A stretch of DNA of 64,000 bases from Ligilactobacillus araffinosus DSM 20653 (GCF_001435375.1 NZ_AYYZ01000012.1:30849-94848), one strand, 5' to 3'. Numbered from the stretch's first letter, positions 11,600 to 21,532 are shown. Notes: generated by a model not told the origin, from the letters alone. Made by a program: numbers and translations.

Positions 11600-14185
11600 T
11601 TGGTAGAATTACCAGATCGTGTTAAAGACGTTGATCTTTCGAACGTCATGCAAACGTCATTTTTGGACTACGCAATGAGTGTCTTAGTTGCGCGGGCATT
11701 GCCAGATGTGCGTGACGGTTTGAAACCAGTTCATCGTCGGATTTTATATGGAATGAGCGAACTTGGCGTTACACCCGACAAGCCTTATAAAAAATCAGCC
11801 AGAATTGTTGGGGAAGTTATGGGGAAATTTCATCCGCATGGCGACTCGGCAATTTACGAATCAATGGTTCGGATGGCACAAGACTTTAGTTACCGTTACA
11901 TGTTAGTTGATGGTCACGGGAACTTTGGTTCTGTCGATGGTGATGGAGCGGCCGCAATGCGGTATACCGAAGCACGGATGTCTAAGATTGCGACGGAAAT
12001 GCTGCGAGATATCAATAAAGATACCATTGATTTTCAACCAAACTATGACGGAACTGAACGGGAACCAAAAGTTTTGCCGGCACGTTTTCCAAACTTGTTA
12101 GTTAACGGAGCAACCGGAATCGCAGTCGGAATGACGACCAACATTCCACCGCATAACTTATCAGAAGTCATTTCGGCAATTCATATTTTGATGGATAATC
12201 CAGATGCAACAACGGCGGACTTGATGGAAGCCATTCCAGGACCAGACTTTCCAACTGGTGGAATTGTAATGGGGAAGTCAGGCATTCGAAAAGCTTATGA
12301 AACAGGTCGTGGAACGGTTATTTTACGCGCAAAGGTTGACATTGAAGAACAGAAGAACGGTAAACAGCAAATTATCATTCACGAATTACCGTACATGGTA
12401 AATAAAGCTCGGTTGATCGAACGCATTTCAGAACTTGCCCGGGAAAAGGAAATTGACGGAATCACGGCGATCCATGATGAATCTGACCGTGACGGAATGC
12501 GGGTCACAATTGACATTCGCCGGGATGTAAGTGCGTCAGTTGTTTTAAATAACTTATATAAAATGACGCTGATGCAAACGTCATTCGGCTTTAATATGCT
12601 TGCCATTGTCGATGGTACCCCAAAAATTTTGAGCTTGAAGCAGATTTTGCAATACTACTTGAAACATCAAGTTGAAGTTATTCGGCGGCGGACTGAATTC
12701 GACTTGCGGAAAGCCAAAGCCCGGGCTCATATTTTAGCCGGATTGCGGATCGCATTGGATCATATTCAAGCAATCATTGACATTATCCGAAAATCTGAAA
12801 GCGGCGATGTTGCCAAGGACCGCTTGATGAATGAATTTGAATTAAGTGACAAACAAGCCCAAGCGATTTTGGATATGCGGCTTGTCCGATTGACCGGTTT
12901 GGAACGCGATAAGGTTGAAGCTGATTATGATAAGACAATGAAAGCGATTGCTGATTACGAAGGTATTTTGGCAAGTAAGGATCGGATCAATGACATCATT
13001 TATCAAGAATTGCTTGATATTCAAGCTAAATACGGTGACGAACGACGGACCGAATTGATGGTTGGTGAAGTCACAAGTATTGAAGATGAAGACTTGATCG
13101 AAGAAGAATCAGTTGCAATCACCTTGACTCATAACGGTTATATCAAGCGGCTTCCAACAAGCGACTTCAAAGCTCAGCGGCGTGGCGGCCGTGGGGTTCA
13201 AGGTATGGGCGTTCATGATGATGACTTTATTGAACATCTGGTTACAACTTCAACCCACGACCGGTTGCTGTTCTTTACGAACCTCGGAAAAGTTTACAGC
13301 ATGAAGGGCTATGAAATTCCTGAATACGGCCGGTCAGCGAAAGGAATTCCGGTAATTAATCTATTGAATATCGATGCCGGCGAAAAAATTGCAACGGTGA
13401 TCAATATTCCGCATGATAATGGTGAACATGCTAAATACCTCTTCTTCACGACGAAGGAAGGAACCGTTAAACGGACGCCGGTTGAAGACTTTGAAAACAT
13501 CCGGAAGAACGGTTTGAAAGCTATCAACTTGCACGATGGCGATGAATTGATCAACGTTTCGTTGACAGACGGTAACCAAAACATGATCATCGGAACGCAT
13601 TTAGGATATGCAGTATCATTTAACGAAAACACAGTTCGGTCAATGGGCCGGTCAGCAGCTGGGGTTCGTGGAATTCGGTTGCGTGAAAATGACTATGTTA
13701 TCGGATCAGATATTCTTGTTCCGGGCAGCGACGTCTTCGTAATTTCTGAAAAGGGATACGGAAAGCGGACGCCAGTCAGTGAATATCCAATCAAGGGCCG
13801 GGGTGGTAAAGGAATTAAAACTTCCAATATCACCGAAAAAAACGGTCCGTTAGCAGGATTAACGATCGTCAATGGCGATGAGGATATCATGGTGATCACG
13901 AATAAAGGGGTCTTGATTCGCTTTAACGTTGCAGATGTATCCCAAACAGGACGGTCAACATTGGGGGTTCATTTGATTAACCTTGAAGATGATTCAACGG
14001 TATCAACGGTTGCCAAGGTTGATCCAGAACCAAAGGAAGATGAAGAGCAATCAGATGAAGAAACGCATGCAAACGCGGATACATCAGCGAGTGGTGAAAA
14101 CGAACATGATTTGATGAAGCAAGGGGTTCAAGATTTAGCTGATCGTGAACTTACTCATCAAGAAAATGAAGAACAAGACAAATAA
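11600..14185 (+). CDS. gyrA: DNA gyrase subunit A
   Basis: GyrA cleaves and rejoins DNA in gyrase. The 861-residue protein has the breakage-reunion domain with the active-site tyrosine in RYTEARMS (Tyr122), and the C-terminal beta-pinwheel with the GyrA box QRRGGRG. The quinolone-resistance region reads [13 protein letters not shown]: Ser83 and Glu87 by E. coli numbering, so no classical resistance substitution is present at these two sites. The C-terminus is an acidic, Glu/Asp-rich tail of about 50 residues. The start is a TTG at 11600 behind AGGAGGAG. A strong terminator follows. Confidence 0.97.
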   Translation: MVELPDRVKDVDLSNVMQTSFLDYAMSVLVARALPDVRDGLKPVHRRILYGMSELGVTPDKPYKKSARIVGEVMGKFHPHGDSAIYESMVRMAQDFSYRYMLVDGHGNFGSVDGDGAAAMRYTEARMSKIATEMLRDINKDTIDFQPNYDGTEREPKVLPARFPNLLVNGATGIAVGMTTNIPPHNLSEVISAIHILMDNPDATTADLMEAIPGPDFPTGGIVMGKSGIRKAYETGRGTVILRAKVDIEEQKNGKQQIIIHELPYMVNKARLIERISELAREKEIDGITAIHDESDRDGMRVTIDIRRDVSASVVLNNLYKMTLMQTSFGFNMLAIVDGTPKILSLKQILQYYLKHQVEVIRRRTEFDLRKAKARAHILAGLRIALDHIQAIIDIIRKSESGDVAKDRLMNEFELSDKQAQAILDMRLVRLTGLERDKVEADYDKTMKAIADYEGILASKDRINDIIYQELLDIQAKYGDERRTELMVGEVTSIEDEDLIEEESVAITLTHNGYIKRLPTSDFKAQRRGGRGVQGMGVHDDDFIEHLVTTSTHDRLLFFTNLGKVYSMKGYEIPEYGRSAKGIPVINLLNIDAGEKIATVINIPHDNGEHAKYLFFTTKEGTVKRTPVEDFENIRKNGLKAINLHDGDELINVSLTDGNQNMIIGTHLGYAVSFNENTVRSMGRSAAGVRGIRLRENDYVIGSDILVPGSDVFVISEKGYGKRTPVSEYPIKGRGGKGIKTSNITEKNGPLAGLTIVNGDEDIMVITNKGVLIRFNVADVSQTGRSTLGVHLINLEDDSTVSTVAKVDPEPKEDEEQSDEETHANADTSASGENEHDLMKQGVQDLADRELTHQENEEQDK

Positions 14186-14194
14186 GAGCATAGA

Positions 14195-14228
14195 AAAACG
14201 GTTGTGCCAGATGACACAACCGTTTTTT
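14195..14228. terminator. Bidirectional terminator between gyrA and the MFS pseudogene
   Basis: The arms aaaacggttgtg and cacaaccgtttt are flanked by A and T runs, so the hairpin can stop transcripts from both converging genes. Confidence 0.9.
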
Positions 14229-14247
14229 TGTTTATGTTAATGTTTTA

Positions 14248-15477
14248 CTATTTACTTGCGCGTAATTCCTTTGTCATGGTCTTTAAGCCTGGAAGGAACA
14301 TCATGATAGCAAAGCTGACGAGGTACATGATTGAAAGGAATGCCATCACGCCTTTCATTGGGAGTTTGCTCATTAAGAAGCCAATCACAACGGTTGAGAA
14401 ACTTCCAATGAACTTGCCGATATTCATGATAAAGCTGTTAGCTGTCGCTACAATGTCGATTGGATAAAGGTAATTAATAATTGCCCCATAACCGCCATAC
14501 ATCCCATTAGCAAAGAACCCAACGATTGCTCCGAGAATCAATAACTCAATCATGTTCCGGGCACGGACAAGAATGTAAATTACCAATGCTGCTCCAAAAA
14601 GGAAGAGTCCGAATGACTTTTGCGGCCCGAGGAGGTCTAAAATGTTACCGAAAACAAGCATTCCAATACACATTCCGATGATGGTTGAAATCATCCATAA
14701 AGAAGAACCGCGGACACTGATTCCAAGCTGCTTTTGAACAATCGTTGGCAGCCAGTTCATTAATCCAAAGTATCCGCCAGCTTGGACAACAACCATGCAG
14801 ATCAATCCAAGGGTCTGTATTGAAAGTTTCGGAGTTGAGAAAAGTCGTTTAAATGAAACTTTCGGTTTGTCTTCTTTTTGCTGGTTAGTAATAAAAGTAT
14901 TGCTTTCTTTAAGATTTTGCCGAATGAAGAAGGCTAAAATAACTGGAAATACCCCTACAAGGAAAAGGACGTGCCAGCCAAGTCGCGGAAGAATCAAGGC
15001 TGATAAGATAGCGGCAAGAATACTCCCGAGTTGACCGCCGATTGTGGCGACAGATGAGACCCGACCGTATTGTTTGGCAGCAAAGTGTTCGGCAATCAAG
15101 GCCATTCCAACACCGTACTCTCCACCGTTTCCAAGACCGATGAGGAACCGCAGGATGTAGATTGTCGTGATGTTATGGGCAAAGTACATTAAAGCCGTTC
15201 CCGCAGCAAAGATGAAAATTGTGTACGAAAAAATTTTAATTCAACCGTACTTATCACTTAAAAGGCCAAACAGCAGTCCGCCTAAAAGAACGCCCCACTG
15301 GGTGATCGTCGTGATCCATCCAGCTTGGACGGTTGAGATTCCAAGACTGGCAATGATTGACGATAATGCAAACGACATAAAATTGAAATCCATATTTTCA
15401 AAAGAAAAACCCGTCGCAGTGGAGGCAATTACAAGTTTCTGCTCTTTACTGAGACGGGGTTTTGATGAATCTTTCAT
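14248..15477 (-). pseudogene. MFS transporter interrupted by one in-frame stop
   Basis: Two open segments in the same frame (15477-15244 and 15240-14248) are separated only by a TGA at 15241-15243. The residues around it read SDKYG-stop-IKIFSYTIF. MFS motif A (G..xD..GR) demands Arg there, so a single CGA-to-TGA change explains the break. The remainder is a 12-helix metabolite:H+ symporter-like carrier of about 409 codons with no other lesion. The start at 15477 has GGAGGG eight bases upstream. It is probably a recent loss of function, unless the stop is read through or is a sequencing error. The substrate is unknown. Confidence 0.85.
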
Positions 15478-15669
15478 AAACGTTCCCTCCAAAAGTAACG
15501 CTCACAGGCGTTGTTTATTTTGACAATTTCCTGAAAATATTCTACTCTTCTTTTTTGTTTTTCAATCTTTCAAAAAGCAACTTTGTTTGCGAATATATAT
15601 TTGTAACGGAATTTACGATTCTTATTGCAAATCGAAAACTTAAATGATAAACTTATAACTTGTAATACC

Positions 15670-15702
15670 TTGTTCTTTTTCTATTTTTTTGGAAAAGAAC
15701 CA
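15670..15702 (+). promoter_or_regulatory. Leader hairpin before rpsF
   Basis: The arms gttctttttc (15672-15681) and ggaaaagaac (15691-15700) form a stem just upstream of the rpsF ribosome site. rpsF operons in many bacteria have S6:S18-binding leaders, so autoregulation is possible. I cannot match the full known motif here. Confidence 0.4.
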
Positions 15703-15728
15703 AAAGTCCATAAGGAGGTGCAAACACT

Positions 15729-16019
15729 ATGACACATTATGAAATCACATACATCATCAATCCTTCACTTGATGAAGCAGCTAAAAATGAATTAGTTGAA
15801 CGTTTTGATAACGTTTTGAAGGACAATGGTGCTGAAATTATTGATTCAAAGGATTGGTCAAAGCGTCGTTTTGCATATGAAATTAACGGTTACACCGAAG
15901 GTATGTACCATATCGTAAACGTTAACGCTGAAAACGCAGATGCAATCAACGAGTTTGATCGTCTTTCAAAGATCAATGACGGTATTTTACGTCACATGAT
16001 CGTAAAGCGTGAAGACTAA
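15729..16019 (+). CDS. rpsF: 30S ribosomal protein S6
   Basis: S6 binds S18 on the platform of the small ribosomal subunit. The 96-residue protein starts [20 protein letters not shown] and contains the family motifs [17 protein letters not shown] and [10 protein letters not shown] at the end. The ATG follows AAGGAGGTG. It is the first gene of the conserved rpsF-ssb-rpsR operon, which places the single-strand binding protein between two ribosomal proteins that contact each other. Confidence 0.97.
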   Translation: MTHYEITYIINPSLDEAAKNELVERFDNVLKDNGAEIIDSKDWSKRRFAYEINGYTEGMYHIVNVNAENADAINEFDRLSKINDGILRHMIVKRED

Positions 16020-16049
16020 TATTGAAAAACGATAAAGGAGGTCATGACC

Positions 16050-16640
16050 GTGATTAATCGCGTAGTTCTCGTTGGTCGATTAACAAAGAATCCTGATTTA
16101 CGTTACACCCAATCCGGCTCTGCGGTGGCAAGCTTTACAGTTGCTGTTGAACGGCCGTTTACAAATCAGAATGGTGACCGGGATGCCGACTTCATTAACT
16201 GTGTAATGTGGCGGAAAGCAGCTGAAAACTTTGCCAACTTTACCCACAAAGGCTCAATGGTGGCGGTTGAAGGTCGGCTTCAAACGCGATCATATGAAAA
16301 CCAGCAAGGAGTTCGGGTATATGTGACTGAAGTCGTTGTTGACAACTTCTCATTGTTAGAAACAAAGGCCCAATCAGAACAATATCGCCGGGAACATCCT
16401 GAAGAAGCACAAGGTCAAGGCGCTCCGATGAATAATAATTCATCATTTGGAAACGGAAATCCATTTGGTAATCCAAATCCAAGTGGAAATGCAAACCAGG
16501 GTGGAAGTTTCAATGGAAATGTTCAAACTGGCAACTTAGGAAGTACAAATGATAACGATCAGGATACTTCAAACAATGATGATCCATTTGCAGATAATGG
16601 AAATTCAATTGATATTTCAGATGATGATTTACCATTCTAA
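16050..16640 (+). CDS. ssb: Single-stranded DNA-binding protein
   Basis: SSB coats single-stranded DNA in replication and repair. The OB fold occupies about residues 1-110 ([42 protein letters not shown]). It is followed by a Gly/Asn-rich disordered linker of about 75 residues and the acidic tip DDDLPF, which recruits partner proteins. The GTG at 16050 is preferred to the ATG at 16044, because it gives the conserved MINRV start and the right distance from AAAGGAGG. It is the middle gene of rpsF-ssb-rpsR. Confidence 0.96.
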   Translation: MINRVVLVGRLTKNPDLRYTQSGSAVASFTVAVERPFTNQNGDRDADFINCVMWRKAAENFANFTHKGSMVAVEGRLQTRSYENQQGVRVYVTEVVVDNFSLLETKAQSEQYRREHPEEAQGQGAPMNNNSSFGNGNPFGNPNPSGNANQGGSFNGNVQTGNLGSTNDNDQDTSNNDDPFADNGNSIDISDDDLPF

Positions 16641-16661
16641 TTAACAAGGAGGGAAATCAAC

Positions 16662-16898
16662 ATGGCACAACAACGTCGTGGCGGTCGTCGTCGCCGTAAG
16701 GTAGACTACATCGCAGCAAACCACATTGAATACATTGACTACAAAGATACAGACTTATTACGTCGTTTTATTTCAGAACGTGGTAAGATCTTACCTCGTC
16801 GGGTAACAGGTACAAGCGCAAAGAACCAACGCAAGCTTACAACAGCTATCAAACGTGCACGGATCATGGGCTTATTACCATTCGTTGCTGAAGACTAA
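16662..16898 (+). CDS. rpsR: 30S ribosomal protein S18
   Basis: S18 pairs with S6 on the small subunit. The 78-residue basic protein begins [20 protein letters not shown] and contains the conserved [19 protein letters not shown] and [16 protein letters not shown] blocks. The ATG follows AAGGAGGG and lies 21 bases after the ssb stop codon. A terminator closes the operon. Confidence 0.97.
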   Translation: MAQQRRGGRRRRKVDYIAANHIEYIDYKDTDLLRRFISERGKILPRRVTGTSAKNQRKLTTAIKRARIMGLLPFVAED

Positions 16899-16917
16899 TA
16901 ATTCGTTAAAAGCGAGC

Positions 16918-16947
16918 AAAAAGGCATGTAGAAGGCATGCCTTTTTT
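16918..16947 (+). terminator. Terminator of the rpsF-ssb-rpsR operon
   Basis: The arms aaggcatg and catgcctt with a short loop are followed by TTTTTT. Confidence 0.9.
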
Positions 16948-17117
16948 GTATGCTTAAAGATTAGATAATAATTAATTTTTAAAATCCAATAAATATGGGA
17001 TATTCTCCTGATTTACTAATTTATTTTTAATTTTACTATTGTTAAAATTTAATTTTTTGGTAAAATTAAAAATATACAAACTGTTGTTAAAAAGGCAGAA
17101 AAGATTGGAGAATTGAT

Positions 17118-18605
17118 GTGAAAGAACAAGATCAACCACAAAAAGAATTTTTTGGACAACCGCGGGGGCTTGCAACTCTGTTTTCAACTGAAGTATGGGA
17201 ACGATTCAGTTACTACGGGATGCGGGCAATTTTGCTATTTTATATGTACTTTGCCATTTCGAAAGGCGGCCTTGGAATTGACCAGGGGACGGCTGCTTCG
17301 ATCATGGCGATTTACGGCTCGCTTGTATATATGGCCGGCGTTGTCGGTGGCTGGTTAAGTGACCGGGTTTGGGGAAGTCGGAAGACAGTCTTTATTGGTG
17401 GAGTCTTCATTATGTTTGGGCATATTGCATTGTCCCTCCCATTCGGTCAGGTTGCACTCTATACCTCAATTGCATTGATTGTAATCGGGACAGGGTTATT
17501 GAAGCCAAATGTTTCTGATATGGTCGGTGATCTGTATTCTGAAGGCGATCGGCGCCGGGATGCAGGATTTAACATTTTTGTTTTTGGAATTAACTTAGGA
17601 GCAGCAGTTGCACCATGGGCGGTGCCATTTGTGGCAAACTTATTTGGACATTCAGGAAATATGAACTTCCATGCAGGATTTGCCTTAGCTGCAATTGGAA
17701 TGTTTGTTGGGTTGGTCCAATACTATTTTGAAGGAAAGAAATATTTATCTGATTCAAGTTTGCATCCAAAAGATCCGATTGATCAGCAAAGTTTGAAAAC
17801 TGTAATTCGCGGGTCAATAATTGGAATCATCGTTTTTGCAGTGGTCCTTGGAATCATGGCTGCGTTTTATGCATTGAATATCGATAACGTTATTACATTG
17901 ATCACCGTTATTGCAGTTGCCCTTCCAATTGTTTACTTTGTGATCATGCTTCGCAGTCAGAAGGTTACGAAGGTTGAACGATCACGAGTACGAGCATATA
18001 TTCCGTTATTTATTGCGGCAGCGATTTTCTGGGCAATTGAAGAGTCAGGATCAGTTGTTTTAGCGTTATTTGCTGAAAATCGAACAGTTTTACATATTGG
18101 TAGCTGGCATTTTGCAGCTTCGAACTTTCAAACGCTTAACCCGTTATTTATTATGATTTTAACGCCGCTTTTTGTATGGTTATGGAATCATTGGAAGAAA
18201 CAGCCGAGTGCTCCAGGAAAATTTGCTGCTGGATTGATTTTTGCCGGATTGTCATACGTTTGGATGGCTCTTCCGGGAATTTTGGACGGAACACAAGGCC
18301 GTGTTAGTCCATTTTGGTTAGTTGGCTCATGGTTTATTGTTGAAATTGGGGAAATGCTGATTTCGCCAATCGGGTTATCAGTAACAACGAAGTTAGCGCC
18401 AAAAGCTTTCCGTTCTCAAATGATGAGTATGTGGTTCTTAGCGGATGCGGCTGGGCAAGCAATTAACTCTCAGATCGTTAAATACTACTCATCAGCAACC
18501 GAAGTTCCATACTTCCTTGCAATCGGGGCAGTAAGCATTATCTTTGGGATTATCTTGGTATTTTTTGTAAAGAAGATTCATGCATTGATGGAAGGCGTGG
18601 ATTAA
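17118..18605 (+). CDS. Di-/tripeptide:H+ symporter, POT family
   Basis: Members of the proton-dependent oligopeptide transporter family import di- and tripeptides, important for amino-acid-requiring lactic acid bacteria. The 495-residue protein has the POT signature ERFSYYGMRAIL in helix 1, the motif A-like GGWLSDRVWGSRKT, FNIFVFGINLGAAVAPW in helix 5, and about 14 hydrophobic helices. It is DtpT-like in length and order. The start is a GTG at 17118 behind a TTGGAG ribosome site. It is a single gene. The specific peptide preference cannot be read from the sequence. Confidence 0.93.
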   Translation: MKEQDQPQKEFFGQPRGLATLFSTEVWERFSYYGMRAILLFYMYFAISKGGLGIDQGTAASIMAIYGSLVYMAGVVGGWLSDRVWGSRKTVFIGGVFIMFGHIALSLPFGQVALYTSIALIVIGTGLLKPNVSDMVGDLYSEGDRRRDAGFNIFVFGINLGAAVAPWAVPFVANLFGHSGNMNFHAGFALAAIGMFVGLVQYYFEGKKYLSDSSLHPKDPIDQQSLKTVIRGSIIGIIVFAVVLGIMAAFYALNIDNVITLITVIAVALPIVYFVIMLRSQKVTKVERSRVRAYIPLFIAAAIFWAIEESGSVVLALFAENRTVLHIGSWHFAASNFQTLNPLFIMILTPLFVWLWNHWKKQPSAPGKFAAGLIFAGLSYVWMALPGILDGTQGRVSPFWLVGSWFIVEIGEMLISPIGLSVTTKLAPKAFRSQMMSMWFLADAAGQAINSQIVKYYSSATEVPYFLAIGAVSIIFGIILVFFVKKIHALMEGVD

Positions 18606-18769
18606 ATTAAAAGTGAAATGATTTACAATCACAAAATTAAGGATGTAAGTTATTGAAAAATTAAAAAAGAGATTGAAAATCCACCTTCTTAATAAAATCT
18701 TAAACTTTAATAGACATTATGCGACGTAATCTTCACAAAAAATTCATAATTTGGTTGTAAATTATATTC

Positions 18770-18918
18770 ATAGCCTGATAGAAAAGGCCGAAACATTTTC
18801 ATTACTTTTTCTCCCCTGAAAAGTAGTTGATTACAAATCATGAAACTCAAGCTTCCCCTTTGAGATTTCATAAAATATACTCCTTTTTTCTCCGCAGTTC
18901 AGTCTGCGGAGTTTTTTA
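18770..18918 (+). ncRNA. Possible non-coding transcript with terminal hairpins
   Basis: The 457-bp gap between the peptide transporter and the YbjQ gene holds no convincing reading frame. It has a first hairpin (atgaaactcaa / tttgagatttcat, about 18839-18871), then a textbook terminator (ctccgcag 18890-18897, ctgcggag 18904-18911, TTTTTT). The terminator is nearly 300 bp past the preceding stop codon, and a TATATT box lies near 18760. A small RNA ending at 18918 is therefore plausible. It could instead be a long 3' UTR. Confidence 0.4.
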
Positions 18919-19062
18919 TACGAAAATAAAAATTAAATTTCAAATTGACGGGCTTCCTTTGTGAAAAGCAACGTGAAAATCGCCGGATTTTCTGAAAAAA
19001 TTAGCGTGCAATTTGACATTCCATCTGGTAAAATTGAATCAACTTTTAGAGGAGGAAAAAGA

Positions 19063-19389
19063 ATGAGCAAAGAGATTTTAATTTCAACAACGGAAAATAT
19101 TCCAGGACGTTCATATGAAGTTATTGGGGAAGTCTTTGGAGTGACGACCCAATCGAAAAATATGTTCAGTAATTTTGGTGCCAGCATGAAAAACATTGTT
19201 GGTGGTGAAATTAAGGCATACACGCGTATGCTACATGAATCACGAGAAAAAGCGATTGAGCGGCTAAAGCAGGAAGCAATTGATGTTGATGCCGATGCAG
19301 TTGTCATGATGCGTTTTGATTCCGGTTCAATCGGCGGCGATATGCAATCCGTTGTAGCATACGGAACGGCCGTTAAATTTACAGATTAA
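19063..19389 (+). CDS. YbjQ/UPF0145 family protein
   Basis: The 108-residue protein belongs to the YbjQ family, small soluble proteins annotated as heavy-metal-binding domains that assemble as pentamers. The family pattern is seen in [29 protein letters not shown], then [22 protein letters not shown], then [15 protein letters not shown] near the end. The ATG at 19063 is chosen because AGAGGAGG lies just upstream; the open frame could extend to 18961 but without a good start. The biochemical role of the family is uncertain. A bidirectional terminator separates it from the converging regulator gene. Confidence 0.88.
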   Translation: MSKEILISTTENIPGRSYEVIGEVFGVTTQSKNMFSNFGASMKNIVGGEIKAYTRMLHESREKAIERLKQEAIDVDADAVVMMRFDSGSIGGDMQSVVAYGTAVKFTD

Positions 19390-19394
19390 AAACA

Positions 19395-19410
19395 AGTTTC
19401 ACATGAAACA
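19395..19410. promoter_or_regulatory. parS-like site 1
   Basis: AGTTTCACATGAAACA matches the Firmicute parS consensus TGTTTCACGTGAAACA at 14 of 16 positions. It lies in the intergenic space just before a terminator. It is the weakest type in the set described in the findings. Confidence 0.4.
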
Positions 19411-19440
19411 AAAGCTGTGCTTAAGTTTAAGCACAGCTTA
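19411..19440. terminator. Bidirectional terminator between ybjQ-like gene and response regulator
   Basis: The arms aagctgtgctta and taagcacagctt form a near-perfect stem with A and T runs on the two sides. Confidence 0.85.
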
Positions 19441-20256
19441 TTTATTATCCTTAACAATTTTTAATCCCTGACCTTCAAAGGTGTATCCAAATCCACGTAC
19501 AGTTTTAATGTATTTAGGATGATGAGGGTCTGGTTCAATTTTATCACGAAGGTGACTGATATGGATATCAACGATTCGTGAGGTGCCTAGATCATCATTA
19601 TAATCCCATACGCCACGTAAAAGTTGTTCGCGTGAAATAACCTGACCTTTGTTTTTTATAAGAAAGTAAAGAAGCTTGAATTCTTTAGGTGTTAGTCCAA
19701 GATCTTCATTATCTTTTAGAACACGATAATGGTCAATGTCCAATAAAAGATCATCAAGTTGAAAATGTTGGTGTTTATGGTGATGTTGATGAGGAGAAAG
19801 ATTTTCCGCCGTAATATATTCTGCAAATAATTCATCATTGACAGTTACTTCTTGGTCAATTAGTTCGGGCGGTTGTTTGGGTGTTTGAATTGTTCTTCCC
19901 CAAAGTCGCTGCTGCATTCTGACAATGACCTCTTCATATTCATAAGGCTCAACAATATAATCATCAATATGTAAGGCAAAAAGCTTCATTTCATAGTCAA
20001 AATTTTTATTAGCAGCTAACGTTAAGATTGGTTTATTAAATTGTGTCCGAATTTTTTTTATTAATGAGAGGGTAATTTCAGGCGAAGCCGCATCTAAGTC
20101 CCAAATAATTCCAGCAACATGTCGATGATTAATAAAATCCAATGATTCTTCAGGTTCAGTCGTATTGTAAACCATCCATCCATGATCATTACAATAGGTA
20201 TTTAACTTCATAAATAATGAAATCTTTTTGGTAATTAGTATCAACCGGTCTTCCAT
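19438..20256 (-). CDS. Orphan OmpR/PhoB-type response regulator with degenerate receiver
   Basis: The 272-residue protein has a receiver-like N-terminal domain (about 1-120), a linker (about 121-165) containing the His-rich HQHHHKHQH, and an OmpR-type winged helix (about 167-262: LTPKEFKLLYFL, SREQLLRGVW, VDIHISHLRDKIE, KTVRGFGYTF). In the receiver only the phospho-acceptor position (Asp53 in IIWDLD) is kept. The N-terminal acidic pair is replaced (LILITKKIS), the switch Thr is Ala81, and the essential Lys is Glu103 (DDYIVEPYE). No histidine kinase gene is adjacent. It is divergent from the pst operon, so it probably controls it, perhaps without phosphorylation. PhoP/PhoB-like function is inferred from context. 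Confidence 0.85.
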   Translation of the reverse strand: MEDRLILITKKISLFMKLNTYCNDHGWMVYNTTEPEESLDFINHRHVAGIIWDLDAASPEITLSLIKKIRTQFNKPILTLAANKNFDYEMKLFALHIDDYIVEPYEYEEVIVRMQQRLWGRTIQTPKQPPELIDQEVTVNDELFAEYITAENLSPHQHHHKHQHFQLDDLLLDIDHYRVLKDNEDLGLTPKEFKLLYFLIKNKGQVISREQLLRGVWDYNDDLGTSRIVDIHISHLRDKIEPDPHHPKYIKTVRGFGYTFEGQGLKIVKDNK

Positions 20257-20369
20257 AAAATCACCTCGAATAACTCATTTACTATTAATTATAAATGAAA
20301 AGGGATAATTTTTTGAAAAATATATAAAAAAATAATAAATTCATGAATATTTTACATTGACGTCTTTTA

Positions 20370-20408
20370 TTTACATCGGTTTTACATTAAATCGAATTGA
20401 AATTTACG
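20370..20408 (+). promoter_or_regulatory. PHO-box-like direct repeats before the first pstS
   Basis: TTTACA at 20370 and 20381 and TTTACG at 20403 lie in strict 11-bp phase, with one degenerate position at 20392. An extra TTTACA at 20351 is out of phase. Four hexamers at 11-bp spacing is the known plan of Bacillus PhoP boxes. The array sits in the divergent promoter region of the regulator and pstS. Confidence 0.75.
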
Positions 20409-20450
20409 TTTTAAGAATAAGGTAACAGTGTAGGAAAGGAGATATGTAAA

Positions 20451-21332
20451 ATGAAAAGAAGGAAATTGTTATCACTCATTACAGTTCTTGTATTTACTGG
20501 AGGCATCCTTGGAGGATGTGGAAGTAATAGTCAAAAAACTGCAAAGTCAAATGAGAAAGTTACAATTGTAGGCTCAACGGCATTGCAACCACTGGTAGAA
20601 AAGGCAGCTGATGAATATACAAATAATAATGGAGGAAACATAACAGTTCAAGGAGGTGGCTCCGGAACAGGTTTAGGTCAAGTTCAAGAAGGTGCAGTTC
20701 AAATTGGGAATTCAGATATTTTTGCAAGTCAACAAAAAGGAATTGATGCAAAAAAACTTGTTGACCATAAGGTAGCCGTTGTAGGAATGGCTCCAATCGT
20801 TAATCAAGATGTAAACGTAAAAAACTTAACCATGCATCAACTGCAGGATATTTTTACAGGAAAAATTACTAATTGGAAGCAAGTAGGTGGTCAAGATCAA
20901 AAAATAGTTATTGTTAATCGAGCTAAGGGGAGTGGGACAAGAGCAACGTTTGAATCCGTTGTTTTGAATGGCAAGCCGACTGTAAGTAGTCAAGAACAAG
21001 ATTCAAATGGAACAGTTCAAAAAATTGTTGCAAAAACTCCAGGGGCAATTAGCTATATTGCATTTTCATATCTTAATAAAGAAGGAATCCGGGCATTAAA
21101 TATAGATGGAGTTCGACCAACCAATCAAAATGTTGAAACAAATAAATGGAAAATTTGGTCATATGAACATATGTACACTAAGGGAAAGCCGACAGGGGCG
21201 ACAAAATTATTTTTAAAATATATGATGAGCAATCATGTTCAAGATAAACTAGTTAAAGAAACAAAATATATTAGTATTCATGATATGAAAGTTCAAAAAG
21301 CTGAAAATGGAATCGTAACTTCTAAAAAATAA
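20451..21332 (+). CDS. pstS1: Phosphate ABC transporter substrate-binding lipoprotein PstS (copy 1)
   Basis: PstS captures phosphate outside the membrane and passes it to PstCA. The 293-residue protein has a signal peptide with lipobox (ILGGC, Cys at about 23). It has the PstS phosphate-binding elements: VGSTALQPLVEKAA, GGGSGTGLGQVQEGAVQIGNSD and VNRAKGSGTRATFE. The ATG follows AAAGGAG. It is followed by its own terminator, so this copy may be expressed at a higher or separate level from the rest of the pst operon. It is clearly a paralogue of the next gene, with long identical stretches, indicating tandem duplication. Confidence 0.95.
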   Translation: MKRRKLLSLITVLVFTGGILGGCGSNSQKTAKSNEKVTIVGSTALQPLVEKAADEYTNNNGGNITVQGGGSGTGLGQVQEGAVQIGNSDIFASQQKGIDAKKLVDHKVAVVGMAPIVNQDVNVKNLTMHQLQDIFTGKITNWKQVGGQDQKIVIVNRAKGSGTRATFESVVLNGKPTVSSQEQDSNGTVQKIVAKTPGAISYIAFSYLNKEGIRALNIDGVRPTNQNVETNKWKIWSYEHMYTKGKPTGATKLFLKYMMSNHVQDKLVKETKYISIHDMKVQKAENGIVTSKK

Positions 21333-21383
21333 GTATTTTGAAAAGTTCGTTTTTTAAAATATAAATTAATCTTTAGTTAAAAC

Positions 21384-21416
21384 AAAAGCTGTACTTGTTA
21401 TAAGTATAGCTTATTT
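21384..21416 (+). terminator. Terminator between the two pstS genes
   Basis: The arms aaaagctgtactt and aagtatagctt pair with one mismatch or G-T pair and are followed by ATTTA. It is a moderate terminator that would isolate pstS1. Confidence 0.6.
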
Positions 21417-21482
21417 AGGCGTAACCCATAGTTTAATTCATAGCATATTAAAGTACAGTCTAGTTGGCTTAGTAAATTTCCT

Positions 21483-21532
21483 TTTACACAAAATTTACAT
21501 TCGATTTACAAATATCAGATTAAAAGTTTACA
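21483..21532 (+). promoter_or_regulatory. PHO-box-like direct repeats before the second pstS
   Basis: TTTACA occurs exactly at 21483, 21494, 21505 and 21527. Spacings are 11, 11 and 22 bp, with one degenerate position at 21516. The last three copy the phase pattern upstream of pstS1 (11 then 22). The array ends about 50 bp before the ATG. Confidence 0.85.
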
